Part shown: positions 7,699 to 16,509 of the stretch, piece by piece
Numbering within the stretch: position 1 is the stretch's first letter
Layout of the letters: the number at the start of each line of letters is the position of its first letter
Source: an uncultured bacterium
GTDB taxonomy: Bacteria; Elusimicrobiota; Elusimicrobia; Elusimicrobiales; Elusimicrobiaceae
Length of the DNA: 41,222 bases
Assembly (NCBI GenBank): GCA_949291515.1
Contig: CASEVY010000003.1
Span: 1 to 41,222 of the forward strand
Direction of reading: 5' to 3'
Program-made: the position numbers and the translations under genes
Notes under the pieces: model-generated
The model's input: only the letters and a program-made list of their open reading frames with translations
Databases searched by the model: none
What the model was told of the DNA's origin: nothing

Positions 7699-8820
7699 CT
7701 AAAGGTTCAAAGCCTTTAATGGCGGCATATATACTTTTTCCAAGCCGAAGGCTTGCGCCACGGGTTCATAAGTGATAAAACCGCCGTAAGTATTAAGGCC
7801 AGATAATAAGGCCTTATTTTCGATACAGGCCTTTTTTACGCCTTTGGCGGCCAGCTGCAGGCCGTAAGGCAAAGTGGCGTTGTTTAGCGCGAATGTGGAG
7901 GTTCTGGCATAAGCGCCCGGCATATTGGCCACGCAGTAATGGATAATATTGTCCACGGTATAGACGGGATCGGAATGGGTAGTCGGGCGGGACGTTTCGA
8001 AACAGCCTCCCTGATCTATTGCGACATCTACCATAACCGCGCCGCTCTGCATTGTTTTAAGGTCTTCTTTTTTTACGAGTTTAGGTGCTTTTGCGCCGGG
8101 TATGAGTACGGCGCCTATCACTATATCGGCTTTTTTGAGTTCGGTTTTTATTGTCAGCGGGTCGCTGTAAAGGCAGGTAACGTTCGGGGGGAGAATTTCA
8201 CTTAAAAATTCCAGCCGCGCCAAATTTAAATCGCATACCGTTACTTTCGCGCCCAAGCCAGCGGCCGTTTTAGCGGCATTGGCGCCGACCGTTCCGCCTC
8301 CCAATATCAGCACTTGCGCGGGAGCTACTCCCGTAACTCCGCAGGGCAGTATCCCGCGTCCCTGATAATGTTTGCTGAGATAATAGCTGCCCATTAAAGC
8401 CGACATTCTGCCCGCCACTTCGCTCATCGGTTTGAGTAAGGGGAGGGTATGGTTTTCCTCCACCGTTTCATAGGCTTCGCTTGTTATTTTTTTATTCAGA
8501 CATACGTCGAGCAGTTCTCTGTCTGCGGCGAAGTGGAAATAGGTAAAAATCAACTGTCCGTTTTTCATCAGGTCATATTCCTGTTTAAGAGGTTCTTTAA
8601 CTTTTACTATCATATCCGCTTGCGACCATACCTGCGCCGCAGTTTTAAGTACGGTGCAGCCTGCGGCTTCGTATTCGCTGTCGGGCAGAGCCGAACCCAA
8701 GCCAGCGCCGCTCTCTATAAATACGCTGTGCCCCGCTTGTATATAAGCGTGTGCGGCATTGGGGGTAAGACCTACTCTAAACTCATTGTTTTTGATTTCT
8801 TTCGGACAGCCTATTTTCAT
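7699..8820 (-). CDS. ald: Alanine dehydrogenase
   Basis: 373 residues, the usual length. It interconverts L-alanine and pyruvate plus ammonia with NAD(H). The N-terminal MKIGCPKEIKNNEFRVGLTP and HVSVFIESGAGLGS-type block, the ILGGGTVGANAAKTAAGLGA nucleotide-binding loop and VDVAIDQGGCFETSRPTTHSDP are diagnostic. AAGGAGC precedes the ATG. A promoter with TTGCAA and TATAAA (18-base spacing) lies upstream. In a fermenter it could run toward alanine and re-oxidise NADH; that direction is inference. Confidence 0.96.
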   Translation of the reverse strand: MKIGCPKEIKNNEFRVGLTPNAAHAYIQAGHSVFIESGAGLGSALPDSEYEAAGCTVLKTAAQVWSQADMIVKVKEPLKQEYDLMKNGQLIFTYFHFAADRELLDVCLNKKITSEAYETVEENHTLPLLKPMSEVAGRMSALMGSYYLSKHYQGRGILPCGVTGVAPAQVLILGGGTVGANAAKTAAGLGAKVTVCDLNLARLEFLSEILPPNVTCLYSDPLTIKTELKKADIVIGAVLIPGAKAPKLVKKEDLKTMQSGAVMVDVAIDQGGCFETSRPTTHSDPVYTVDNIIHYCVANMPGAYARTSTFALNNATLPYGLQLAAKGVKKACIENKALLSGLNTYGGFITYEPVAQAFGLEKVYMPPLKALNL

Positions 8821-8873
8821 TTTTCGCTCCTTTTGGATAATTCTTTTTTAAATTTGATATATTCTTAAATTCT

Positions 8874-8903
8874 TTTATATATTTTATCGGATTTAATTTG
8901 CAA
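8874..8903 (-). promoter_or_regulatory. Candidate ald promoter
   Basis: On the minus strand TTGCAA (8898-8903) and TATAAA (8874-8879) are 18 bases apart, about 50 bases before the ald ATG. The hexamers are moderate matches in AT-rich DNA. Confidence 0.4.
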
Positions 8904-8910
8904 GCCCGAA

Positions 8911-8939
8911 AAAAAGCCCCGCCGTAAGCGGGGCTTTTT
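8911..8939 (-). terminator. Intrinsic terminator of the lpxL-pyrG operon
   Basis: AAAAAGCCCCGC and GCGGGGCTTTTT pair perfectly around CGTAA, with T-runs on both sides, 14 bases beyond the pyrG stop. Confidence 0.9.
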
Positions 8940-8952
8940 TTCGTTTTAATAA

Positions 8953-10539
8953 TTATTTCTTCTTGTTCTTTAAAGCCGCTTTGACAATCCCGTCGAATAG
9001 CGGGTGCGGCTTAAGCGGGCGGCTGGCGAATTCCGGGTGGAATTGCACCGCTATAAAGAACGGGTGTTTGGAATACTCTACTATTTCCGGCAGAAGCTCC
9101 TTATGCCAAGCGCTCACTTTAAGGCCGCATTTTTCCAGCAGGGGAACGAATTGCGGATTGTATTCGTAGCGGTGGCGGTGTCTTTCTTCTATGGCGTCTT
9201 TCTTGTAGAGTTTATGAGCGAGAGTTCCCTTGCGTATTTTAGCGCCGTAATTGCCAAGACGCATTGTCCCGCCGAGTTTCTTTATTTTCTTTTGTTCTTC
9301 CATCATAGCTACTACGGGATTTTTGGTATCGGGATTAATTTCCGTGGAATCGGCGTCTTTCAGGCCGGCCAAGTTGCGTGCGGCCTCTATAACGGTGCAT
9401 TGCATACCGAGGCATATCCCGAGGAACGGGACTTTGTTCTCTCTGGCGTACTTTATTGCTTCTATTTTACCGGGTATTCCGCGTTTGCCGAAACCGCCCG
9501 GCACTATAATCGCGTCCATTCCTTTAAGCGCCGCCGGTATGGAGTCTTTTTGGGTGTTTACGTATTTTACTTTTACCGATACTTTATTTGACATTCCGGC
9601 CAAATATAAAGACTCCGCGACCGATTTATAAGCGTCTTTAAGCTCGGCATACTTGCCCGCTATGGCGACTGTTATTTGTTTTTTGGGGGAAGTGGCCTTT
9701 CGTACAAATTCAAACCATTTGCCGTCGTTTTTCTTTTTTGCTTTAAGGTTTAATCTCTTAATAACCAAATCCGTAAGGCCTTGTTTTTCCAGTTCTTCCG
9801 GTACGAGGTATATCGAAGGGGCGTCCATAACTTCTATTACTGCGGCGGGTTCTACGCTGCAGAAAAGCGAGAGTTTATTTTTCATCGAATCGGATATATG
9901 ATGTTCCGTTCGGCAGGCAAGGACGTCCGGCTCTATGCCTATTTCGCGCAGCTTGTTTACCGAATGTTGAGTTGGTTTTGTCTTAAGTTCGCCCGCGGAC
10001 GATATGTAAGGGACCAAAGTGGCGTGCAGCGTCATAACGTTTTCGCGGCCGCGTTCGACTCTGAACTGTCTTGCCGCTTCCAAGAATGGCAAGCCTTCGA
10101 TATCGCCGACGGTACCGCCGATTTCTATTATGGTAACGTCGAAATCCTTGTCAAAGGCGGCAAAACGTTTCTTTATCTCGTTTGTTATGTGCGGGATTAC
10201 TTGCACCGTTACGCCGTTATAATCGCCTCGTCGTTCATTGTCGATGACCGTTTGATATATTCCGCCTGCGGTATTGGTATTGGCTTTAGTCATTGGAACG
10301 TCCAAGAATCTTTCGTAGGTGCCGAGGTCCAAATCAGCCTCCGCGCCGTCGGCCGTTACGAAAACCTCGCCGTGCTGATAGGGGCTTAAGGTGCCTGGGT
10401 CTATATTGATGTAAGGATCGCACTTTATCATATTGACCTTAAAGCCGCGCAGCTGCAAAAGTTTCGCCAGACTCGCGCCCGTTATCCCCTTGCCGAGCGA
10501 GCTTACCACTCCGCCCGTAACAAATATAAATTTCGACAT
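8953..10539 (-). CDS. pyrG: CTP synthase
   Basis: 528 residues, full length. It aminates UTP to CTP using glutamine and ATP. The N-terminal synthetase domain starts [23 protein letters not shown] with the P-loop. The C-terminal class-I glutaminase domain has [10 protein letters not shown] with the nucleophile Cys and a terminal HPEF. AAAGGAGC precedes the ATG, 13 bases after kdsB. It is the last gene of the envelope operon. CTP is the co-substrate of KdsB, so the pairing is metabolically sensible and common in Gram-negatives. Confidence 0.98.
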   Translation of the reverse strand: MSKFIFVTGGVVSSLGKGITGASLAKLLQLRGFKVNMIKCDPYINIDPGTLSPYQHGEVFVTADGAEADLDLGTYERFLDVPMTKANTNTAGGIYQTVIDNERRGDYNGVTVQVIPHITNEIKKRFAAFDKDFDVTIIEIGGTVGDIEGLPFLEAARQFRVERGRENVMTLHATLVPYISSAGELKTKPTQHSVNKLREIGIEPDVLACRTEHHISDSMKNKLSLFCSVEPAAVIEVMDAPSIYLVPEELEKQGLTDLVIKRLNLKAKKKNDGKWFEFVRKATSPKKQITVAIAGKYAELKDAYKSVAESLYLAGMSNKVSVKVKYVNTQKDSIPAALKGMDAIIVPGGFGKRGIPGKIEAIKYARENKVPFLGICLGMQCTVIEAARNLAGLKDADSTEINPDTKNPVVAMMEEQKKIKKLGGTMRLGNYGAKIRKGTLAHKLYKKDAIEERHRHRYEYNPQFVPLLEKCGLKVSAWHKELLPEIVEYSKHPFFIAVQFHPEFASRPLKPHPLFDGIVKAALKNKKK

Positions 10540-10552
10540 TTAATTTGCTCCT

Positions 10553-11299
10553 TTACTGTTCTTTAGAAATTTTTACAAATTCTTTCGCCCGTTCCAAATC
10601 CGCCGGCGTATCTATGGCGGGGCCCGTTTTTACCGTCAATACCGATTTTATAATCATTCCCGCTTCAAGCGCGCGCAGCTGTTCCAGTTTCTCCAGCTGT
10701 TCCAGCGGGCTGGGCGGCAGTTTGACAAAACGCTCCAGCGCCGCTCTTTTATAGCCGTATATCCCGCAATGAATATAATATGGCGCTTTTTCGCTCTGCG
10801 GAGTTTTTTCCCTTTTGTAAGGCACTATCGAGCGGGAAAAATATAAAGCCCGCCCGTCTTCGGCCAGCACCGCTTTTACGTGGTTGGGATTGTCGACCTG
10901 CCCAAAATCCGTGGTAGGTATACAAGCCGTTGAAATATCGGTCTCAGCGTCTTTTTTCAGAAGTTCGGCTGCGGCTCTTACGGTTTTTGGCAGGACGAAA
11001 GGTTCGTCGCCCTGTACGTTGATTATATAATCTGCTTGCAAACCTTTAGCCGCTTGGTAAATTCTGTCTGTTCCGCTGGGACAGTCCGAAGGCGTCATTA
11101 CGGCCTTGGCGCCAAAATTCTGCGCCGCTTTCGCTATACGCTCGTCGTCCGTAGCGATAATTACTTCCCCGCAGTCGGCCTTTTTGCAGGCTTCGTATAC
11201 CCATTGTATTATAGGTTTGCCGTAAAGGTCGGCCAAAGGTTTGCCGGGAAACCTGGTGGAGCCGTATCGCGCGGGTATTATTATTAAAGTGTCGCTCAT
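10553..11299 (-). CDS. kdsB: CMP-Kdo synthetase (3-deoxy-manno-octulosonate cytidylyltransferase)
   Basis: 248 residues. IIPARYGSTRFPGKPLADLYGKPIIQWVYE is the cytidylyltransferase start. VVMTPSDCPSGTDRIYQAA and INVQGDEPF (metal/nucleotide binding) follow, with the late HCGIYGYKRAALERFV. It activates Kdo with CTP for inner-core LPS. The start overlaps the upstream kinase stop (ATGA). kdsA and the Kdo transferase are not in the window. Confidence 0.96.
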   Translation of the reverse strand: MSDTLIIIPARYGSTRFPGKPLADLYGKPIIQWVYEACKKADCGEVIIATDDERIAKAAQNFGAKAVMTPSDCPSGTDRIYQAAKGLQADYIINVQGDEPFVLPKTVRAAAELLKKDAETDISTACIPTTDFGQVDNPNHVKAVLAEDGRALYFSRSIVPYKREKTPQSEKAPYYIHCGIYGYKRAALERFVKLPPSPLEQLEKLEQLRALEAGMIIKSVLTVKTGPAIDTPADLERAKEFVKISKEQ

Positions 11300-12285
11300 A
11301 AAACCTCTTTGATTTCCTCTACCGACGCGGTCGCCGTACCGAGTTTCGCCACCACTATGCCCGCCGCCTTGTTGGATATATAAGCCGCATCGGGCAGAGT
11401 AGCGCCGCAGGCCAAAGCCAAAGTGAGTACCGATATTACCGTATCGCCCGCGCCCGTTACGTCGAATACTTCTTTGGCGGTAGCTTTTATGGTTGTAACT
11501 TTGGGTCTGGCGCCTTTTTCAAACAAGGTCATACCTTCCGCGCTTCTGGTTATAAGAATCGATTCCGCGTCTAAAGTCTTTAGTATTTTCTTGCCGAGAT
11601 TGATTATGGCGCTATTGTCTTTTTTAGGAGGCAGGCCCATTCCTTCCCACGCCTCTTTTGTATTTGGCGTCATACAGGTAATGCGTTTGTATTTGAGGAA
11701 GTTGTCTATCTTTGGGTCCACGCAGACGGGAATATTTTTGGCTCTGCATATATTTATTATTTCTTCTATGTTATGGTCGGAAAGCATACCCTTCCCATAG
11801 TCCGACATTACGACGCCTTTGGCGGTTTTTACAGCTTTCTTAAAATTCTTCATACATTCTTTGGCGATAGGCGGGCAGATGCGTTCTTTGCTTTCTCTGT
11901 CAACCCTTACCACCTGCTGGCGTTCGGCTATTATGCGTACTTTTTGGGTTGTGGGCCTGTTGTCGTCGGTTACCAAAGCGCTTACGTCTACGCCTTTATC
12001 TTTAAGGTAGTTCTTTAAAATGGAGCCTTTTAAATCTTTGCCTATAACCGATAAAATTTTGGGTTTGGCGCCGAGCACCGCCAAGTTTACCGCCACATTG
12101 CCCGCGCCGCCCGCGATGAAATCTTCCTCCTCAACGTGAACGACAGGCACCGGCGCTTCGGGCGATATCCTGCTGACGGACCCTTTTACGAACTGGTCCA
12201 ACATAATGTCGCCTATTACTATTATCTCTTTTCCTTTAAAGCTGTTTATAATATTGATGAAATGACTTCTCTCTTTGTTTTGCAT
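11296..12285 (-). CDS. D-glycero-beta-D-manno-heptose-7-phosphate kinase (single-domain, HldA/RfaE1 type)
   Basis: 329 residues, a PfkB-type kinase. VIGDIMLDQFVKGSVSRISPEAPVPVV is the characteristic RfaE start. GGAGNVAVNLAVLGA is followed by the late DVTGAGDTVISVLTLALACG with the catalytic Asp. It phosphorylates heptose-7-phosphate at O-1 in ADP-heptose synthesis. Only the kinase domain is present: the nucleotidyltransferase half found in fused HldE is absent, so a separate adenylyltransferase must be elsewhere. Nine-base gap from the DUF3108 gene, with AAGGAG in front of the ATG. Confidence 0.93.
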   Translation of the reverse strand: MQNKERSHFINIINSFKGKEIIVIGDIMLDQFVKGSVSRISPEAPVPVVHVEEEDFIAGGAGNVAVNLAVLGAKPKILSVIGKDLKGSILKNYLKDKGVDVSALVTDDNRPTTQKVRIIAERQQVVRVDRESKERICPPIAKECMKNFKKAVKTAKGVVMSDYGKGMLSDHNIEEIINICRAKNIPVCVDPKIDNFLKYKRITCMTPNTKEAWEGMGLPPKKDNSAIINLGKKILKTLDAESILITRSAEGMTLFEKGARPKVTTIKATAKEVFDVTGAGDTVISVLTLALACGATLPDAAYISNKAAGIVVAKLGTATASVEEIKEVL

Positions 12286-12294
12286 AAAAGCTCC

Positions 12295-13548
12295 TTACTT
12301 TGTTTCGCTTGGGTTTGACTTTTGCTCGGAGATGGAATATTCCGTCAGTTCCGCCGTTACGCTGCCTATGAACACTTCCACCGACATTTTTACCGGCAGT
12401 CTGCGTTCGTCGTCTGTAAGCCATACCTTCAGGCTTTTGCCTTTGGCGGTAAATATACCCTCGCCGCTAAATTGCGGCTCAACTACTATACAATTAAATT
12501 CGCCCGCTTTAACTTTAACTTTCTTCTTGCCCAAAACGGTAACTTTCAAAGGATATTGTTTCTGGCGGTTGACGATGTCAAAATAAATTTCGCCTTTTTC
12601 CGGCAACTCCTGCAATCTTACGTAGTACAGAGCGGAAAGCATATCCAAAACTTCCTCGCCTTCAAAAACCATTTTTTGGGTTTTTATGTTGCCTTCTCTG
12701 TCCTGTCTGTGATTGTTGTAAGTATTGTTCGCATAATTAAAAGTGAGCCATTCGTCGCGTGCGTATTTGCCTTCCCTTACGCTTTGCCAATAGCCCAGAG
12801 ATTTTTTTGCGCCAATGTCCAGCCAGGATATATTTATGTCCCTTACTTTAAACAATGCGTCTATTATGCTGTGGGAGCTGGCGTCGGCCCTGAGTTCATA
12901 GGCCAAAGTGCCGTTGCTATCCACTATTCTGGTCGTTTGGAGCTGCGCCACTCCCGCCACGATAAAAGACCAGCCGATATTGTATTTTAAAGTCTCGCCG
13001 AACCATATGGGTTTTTTTAAGGATTTAGTTTGTTCGTCTGCCGCGTCCTGCGCGAAGTAGAAGGGGGAAGTCAAACGGCCTTCTTCCGTTTTTAATATTA
13101 CGGCTTCAGGGTCGTCATAGGCGTTCATCTCGGGAAATTGTGTTTGGTTTCCCTCGGAAGGAGTTTCGGCGTTTTTATCCGTATTTTCGGGTTTAGACTG
13201 CGATGCGTTCTCTTTGGATTGTTGTTCGGAGGCGGTTTTATTCGTTTCTTTTTGTTCGGCTTTTTGCTCAGAATCGGATTGTTCTTTCTTCATTTTCTCT
13301 TTTTGCGAGGGCGAAGGCGACGGCGAGAAGAATTTTATAAGAGATTGGGTAAAAGTCTGAGGTTCTTCCTCCGTTTCCTTTACAGCGGGGGGCTCTTGCG
13401 CTGGCTCTTGTTTTTCTTCCGGAACCTGCTCGGCGGCGGGTTGTTGCGCCGCGGGGCTCTGCTCTTGGGCCGGGGCTTTGCTGTTCTTTGTCGCGCAGGC
13501 CGGCAGCAACAGCACCGAAGATAGTATAAGTATTGTTAAAAATCTCAT
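12295..13548 (-). CDS. DUF3108 lipoprotein with Gln/Glu/Pro/Ser-rich linker
   Basis: 417 residues. Cys18 in LLLPAC forms a lipobox. Residues about 20-150 are low complexity, rich in Gln, Glu, Pro, Ser and Lys, and would make a long flexible tether. The C-terminal part (about 180-410) has the DUF3108 pattern: FGETLKYNIGWSFIVAGVAQLQ, a middle DINISWLD, and a late KVTVLGKKKVKVKAGEFNCIVVEPQ and KVWLTDDERRLPVKM. DUF3108 proteins are periplasmic or outer-membrane-associated with no firmly known activity. Its place between LPS-core genes, overlapping gmhB by four bases, suggests an envelope role. Confidence 0.88.
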   Translation of the reverse strand: MRFLTILILSSVLLLPACATKNSKAPAQEQSPAAQQPAAEQVPEEKQEPAQEPPAVKETEEEPQTFTQSLIKFFSPSPSPSQKEKMKKEQSDSEQKAEQKETNKTASEQQSKENASQSKPENTDKNAETPSEGNQTQFPEMNAYDDPEAVILKTEEGRLTSPFYFAQDAADEQTKSLKKPIWFGETLKYNIGWSFIVAGVAQLQTTRIVDSNGTLAYELRADASSHSIIDALFKVRDINISWLDIGAKKSLGYWQSVREGKYARDEWLTFNYANNTYNNHRQDREGNIKTQKMVFEGEEVLDMLSALYYVRLQELPEKGEIYFDIVNRQKQYPLKVTVLGKKKVKVKAGEFNCIVVEPQFSGEGIFTAKGKSLKVWLTDDERRLPVKMSVEVFIGSVTAELTEYSISEQKSNPSETK

Positions 13549-14096
13549 TTTGAAATCTCCTTAATATATTTTGCCGCCCCGTAAATATCCAAACATATTT
13601 TTACGTCTTTAAGTTGCGGAGCGTATTTTTGTTTTTGGCGTTTGCCGTTGGCCGTTAGCACCATAATGCCGCGCATTCCGATATTGGCGGCGAAATCCAT
13701 ATCCGATTTTTTGTCGCCTATCATAAAGGAATTGGCGACGTCGATATTATGTTCTTTTATCAATTTAAGGCCAAGGCCCGGCGCCGGTTTTCGGCAGGAA
13801 CAATTTTCATTCGGTGCGTGCGGACAATAATATATACCGTCAATATCGGCGGCAGACTCAAGCAGTTGACACATTTTTTTGTTTACCGCGTCCACCTGTT
13901 GCGGTCCGAAGTAGCCTCTGCCTATGCCCGATTGGTTCGACACTATAAAAAGTTTATAACCCATCTCCTTAAAAAGTCGAAAAGCCTTTAAAGTGTTTTT
14001 ATATAGTTTTACGCTTTTTGGGTCGCACAGATAAGTGCCGGGTTTTTCCTTTATTACCGTTCCGTCGCGATCCATTAAAATGGCTTTATTTTTCAT
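13545..14096 (-). CDS. gmhB: D-glycero-D-manno-heptose 1,7-bisphosphate 7-phosphatase
   Basis: 183 residues, a HAD-family histidinol-phosphatase-like enzyme. ILMDRDGTV gives D9 and D11 as nucleophile and acid/base. SNQSG is motif 2. CPHAPNENCSCRKPAPGL is the zinc-binding Cys cluster with the motif-3 Lys, and MIGDKKSDMDFAANIG is motif 4. It removes the 7-phosphate made upstream of the kinase step in ADP-heptose synthesis. It overlaps lpxL by 11 bases and the DUF3108 gene by four. Confidence 0.94.
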   Translation of the reverse strand: MKNKAILMDRDGTVIKEKPGTYLCDPKSVKLYKNTLKAFRLFKEMGYKLFIVSNQSGIGRGYFGPQQVDAVNKKMCQLLESAADIDGIYYCPHAPNENCSCRKPAPGLGLKLIKEHNIDVANSFMIGDKKSDMDFAANIGMRGIMVLTANGKRQKQKYAPQLKDVKICLDIYGAAKYIKEISK

Positions 14097-15048
14097 TGGC
14101 GCTGTCCTTATGTTGATTGATATTGTTTTCGTTTAATTCCGCCTGTTGTATTTTCATCGCTTCTATGCAGTCTTTTTCGCGTTTCCAGCGGTTATGGCCC
14201 CAAAGCCAGGTTTCTGGCGCCATTTTTATATAGTCTTCAAGTTTAGATTTGAGCAATACGGTATAATCGTAAACGGCTTTATGGGAATACTCGATTTGCG
14301 GCGGAAGAAAGGTATCTGTCCTTTCCACTATTATTTTTTTGCCGCGCCTGTATATTCTTATGGCATATACCGGCACTTGCGCTTTCAGCGAAAGCACCGC
14401 AGTGAGCGGAGCGACTTCAGCCGCCCTTCCCAAGAACGGCATATACAGTTTTGAAGCGTGTACGCTTTGATCGCTTAAAATCGATATTAAACCGCCTTTT
14501 TTAAGCGCTTTAAAACAGGAAAAGAAAGGATTGTATGCGCTTATGTAGCGCGCCCCGCGTATGGAGCGAAGGCGGTTTACTTCTTTGTCGACGTAAGGGT
14601 TAGTTTGGGGTTTGGCTATGAAGCATACGTTTTTGAAAAGAATGCTTACGATTAAGCCCGCTATTTCCCAATTTGTAAAATGTCCCAAATGCAATATGCA
14701 GCCTTTGCCGGCGGCATTTTGAGCGGCAACCTCTTCCATTCCTATCAGCTCCACTTTTGAAAGGACGTCCTCGTCCTTCATATAAGCCGCTTTAACAAAT
14801 TCCGCAGACAATCTCCCGATATTGCGCCAAGATTCCAAGGCTATATAGTCCACTTCCTTTTCGGATTTTTCCGGGAAGGCTTTTCTTATGTCTTCTTTTG
14901 TTCTTAAGTAGCGTTTACGGATTACGAGGGTAAGAGCGGAACCCAGCAATTCGCCGAATTTAAGGGCAAAACTCCACGGCATTAAGCGAATAGCGAAAAT
15001 CAATGCCTTAAGCCCGAGGTACTGGCAATAGAAGTTTAAATCCCGCAT
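14086..15048 (-). CDS. lpxL: Lipid A biosynthesis acyltransferase (LpxL/HtrB family)
   Basis: 320 residues. The acyltransferase HX4(D/E) motif is H123-FTNW-E128 in LHLGHFTNWEIAG. An N-terminal amphipathic/hydrophobic segment anchors it at the inner membrane, and DQSVHASKLYMPFLGRAA is the expected second motif. It adds a secondary acyl chain to lipid A. It is the first gene of the six-gene envelope operon. It has no Shine-Dalgarno, and TATAAT sits six bases before the ATG. Which of the LpxL/LpxM/LpxP activities it has is not clear. Confidence 0.92.
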   Translation of the reverse strand: MRDLNFYCQYLGLKALIFAIRLMPWSFALKFGELLGSALTLVIRKRYLRTKEDIRKAFPEKSEKEVDYIALESWRNIGRLSAEFVKAAYMKDEDVLSKVELIGMEEVAAQNAAGKGCILHLGHFTNWEIAGLIVSILFKNVCFIAKPQTNPYVDKEVNRLRSIRGARYISAYNPFFSCFKALKKGGLISILSDQSVHASKLYMPFLGRAAEVAPLTAVLSLKAQVPVYAIRIYRRGKKIIVERTDTFLPPQIEYSHKAVYDYTVLLKSKLEDYIKMAPETWLWGHNRWKREKDCIEAMKIQQAELNENNINQHKDSANEK

Positions 15049-15054
15049 ATTTAG

Positions 15055-15060
15055 ATTATA
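15055..15060 (-). promoter_or_regulatory. -10 box TATAAT six bases before lpxL (leaderless)
   Basis: Minus strand reads TATAAT-CTAAAT-ATG, the same geometry as four other units in the window. The -35 region is poor. Confidence 0.6.
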
Positions 15061-15181
15061 TCAAAAAGGGTTATCATTAGCGTTCATATTTAAAACGGCG
15101 CGCGTATTAAGAGTGGTTATTTATTGGCGGCGGCGAAAATAATATAATATAATGTCGGCACAATAATTGGGGAGTTTTTAT

Positions 15182-16273
15182 ATGGATTTCATAAAATTAA
15201 GGGAAAAGCTATTGAACAATACCGCAGGCCGCCTGTTGTTGGCTTTTGCGGCTTTTATTTACGGTTTGGGCGTAAAATTTGTATTGCTTGCCTATAAGAA
15301 AGGCTGGCGCGCGCAGAAAGCGGTAAACAGCAGAGTTGTATGCATAGGCAATATAACGGCTGGCGGAACCGGTAAGACGACGGCAGTCCTTTTGTGCGCC
15401 TCAAAGCTGAGCAAGGCCGGAATAAGGACGGCGGTTGTGTCGCGCGGATACAAAAGGAGCGCAAAAAAAGACGAAGTGGTGGTGCTCTTTGACAAAGATT
15501 TGCTTAATTGGCGCGAAAGCGGCGATGAACCTTATATGATGAGCCAGCTTCTGGCCGACGATAAAGTGCCGGTGGTGGTCAGCTCAGACAGATACGCCGC
15601 GGCCAGTCAGGCGGTAAAGGAATTTAGAAGCCAAGTGATACTGCTTGACGACGGTATGCAGCATCATCGTTTAAAAAGGGACGCCAATGTCGTTTTGATA
15701 GACGCGGTAAATCCATTCGGCGGGGAGGAGCTTCTGCCTTTGGGCACCTTGCGCGAGCCTATGACCGCTTTAAAAAGAGCTTCTTTGGTTGTTATAACGC
15801 ACAGCGATTTGGTACCCGCCCGCGAACGAGAGGATATAAAGGATACAATTCGTCTTATTAACGACGAGATAGAAATAATAGAAGCCGTACACAAGCCCGA
15901 TTATTATTTCGACGTGACGACAAAAACGAAAGTGGCTCTTAAAGATCTTAAAGGCGACGCCGTCGCGTTTTCCGCCATAGGGGATCATTCCAGCTTTGAG
16001 CAGACTTTGCGCAATTTGGGGCTAAACTTGAAGCAGACTTGGCGCTTCCCCGATCACGGTACTTACGATATGGAACAGATGGAAACTTTCGCCTCGTCGC
16101 GCGGCGATCTTCCTTTGATTACCACTTTTAAGGACTACGTAAAATTTCCGGAGGGCTGGCAGGACGTCATTAAAGACAAACTATATATTTTATCCATAAA
16201 TATGGAGATACTTAACGGCGAGGAAAACAAACTTTTGGAAGTGCTTTATCCGGGTATATCCAAGAAAAAGTAG
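15182..16273 (+). CDS. lpxK: Tetraacyldisaccharide 4'-kinase
   Basis: 363 residues from the ATG at 15182, preferred over a TTG at 15167 because GGGGAG (15169-15174) is then a well-placed Shine-Dalgarno. It phosphorylates the lipid A precursor at the 4' position. An N-terminal membrane-associated helix is followed by the Walker A CIGNITAGGTGKTT (about residues 54-67). The LpxK signature DDGMQHHRL and a C-terminal FPDHGTYDMEQ are present. It is divergent from the lpxL operon and monocistronic. AT-rich TATAAT strings at 15143-15153 are a possible -10 region. Confidence 0.96.
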   Translation: MDFIKLREKLLNNTAGRLLLAFAAFIYGLGVKFVLLAYKKGWRAQKAVNSRVVCIGNITAGGTGKTTAVLLCASKLSKAGIRTAVVSRGYKRSAKKDEVVVLFDKDLLNWRESGDEPYMMSQLLADDKVPVVVSSDRYAAASQAVKEFRSQVILLDDGMQHHRLKRDANVVLIDAVNPFGGEELLPLGTLREPMTALKRASLVVITHSDLVPAREREDIKDTIRLINDEIEIIEAVHKPDYYFDVTTKTKVALKDLKGDAVAFSAIGDHSSFEQTLRNLGLNLKQTWRFPDHGTYDMEQMETFASSRGDLPLITTFKDYVKFPEGWQDVIKDKLYILSINMEILNGEENKLLEVLYPGISKKK

Positions 16274-16297
16274 TTCTTTATAGTTTGGCAATTTGTT

Positions 16298-16325
16298 AAA
16301 CTCCCGCATTTCCACGCGGGAGTTT
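16298..16325 (+). terminator. Intrinsic terminator of lpxK
   Basis: AAACTCCCGC pairs with GCGGGAGTTT around ATTTCCAC, followed by TTTATTTTT. Confidence 0.9.
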
Positions 16326-16459
16326 TTTATTTTTGGGGGAAAATATTGCCTGTGACTCAGTCGGGATTTTTTAGGTTTTGTTTATCGCGGCGTTCCTATT
16401 TATATCGGGACAGGAAAAAATGAATTCGCTTTTGATGTGTCCCCGCGTAAAAAGCGCGT

Positions 16460-16483
16460 AAAGCCGCCCCGCGGGGCGGCTTT
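16460..16483 (-). terminator. Intrinsic terminator of malQ
   Basis: AAAGCCGCCCC and GGGGCGGCTTT form an 11-bp stem around GC. It is followed on the minus strand by a CGC-interrupted T-run. The rest of 16326-16509 shows no gene. Confidence 0.75.
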
Positions 16484-16509
16484 GGGCAAATAGCGCTGAA
16501 AGTTTTACT

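Noticed and set aside
9004-10389. Long plus-strand frames (195 and 202 codons) opposite pyrG
   Set aside because: Shadows of the GC-biased codons of pyrG; aromatic-rich nonsense products with no motifs.
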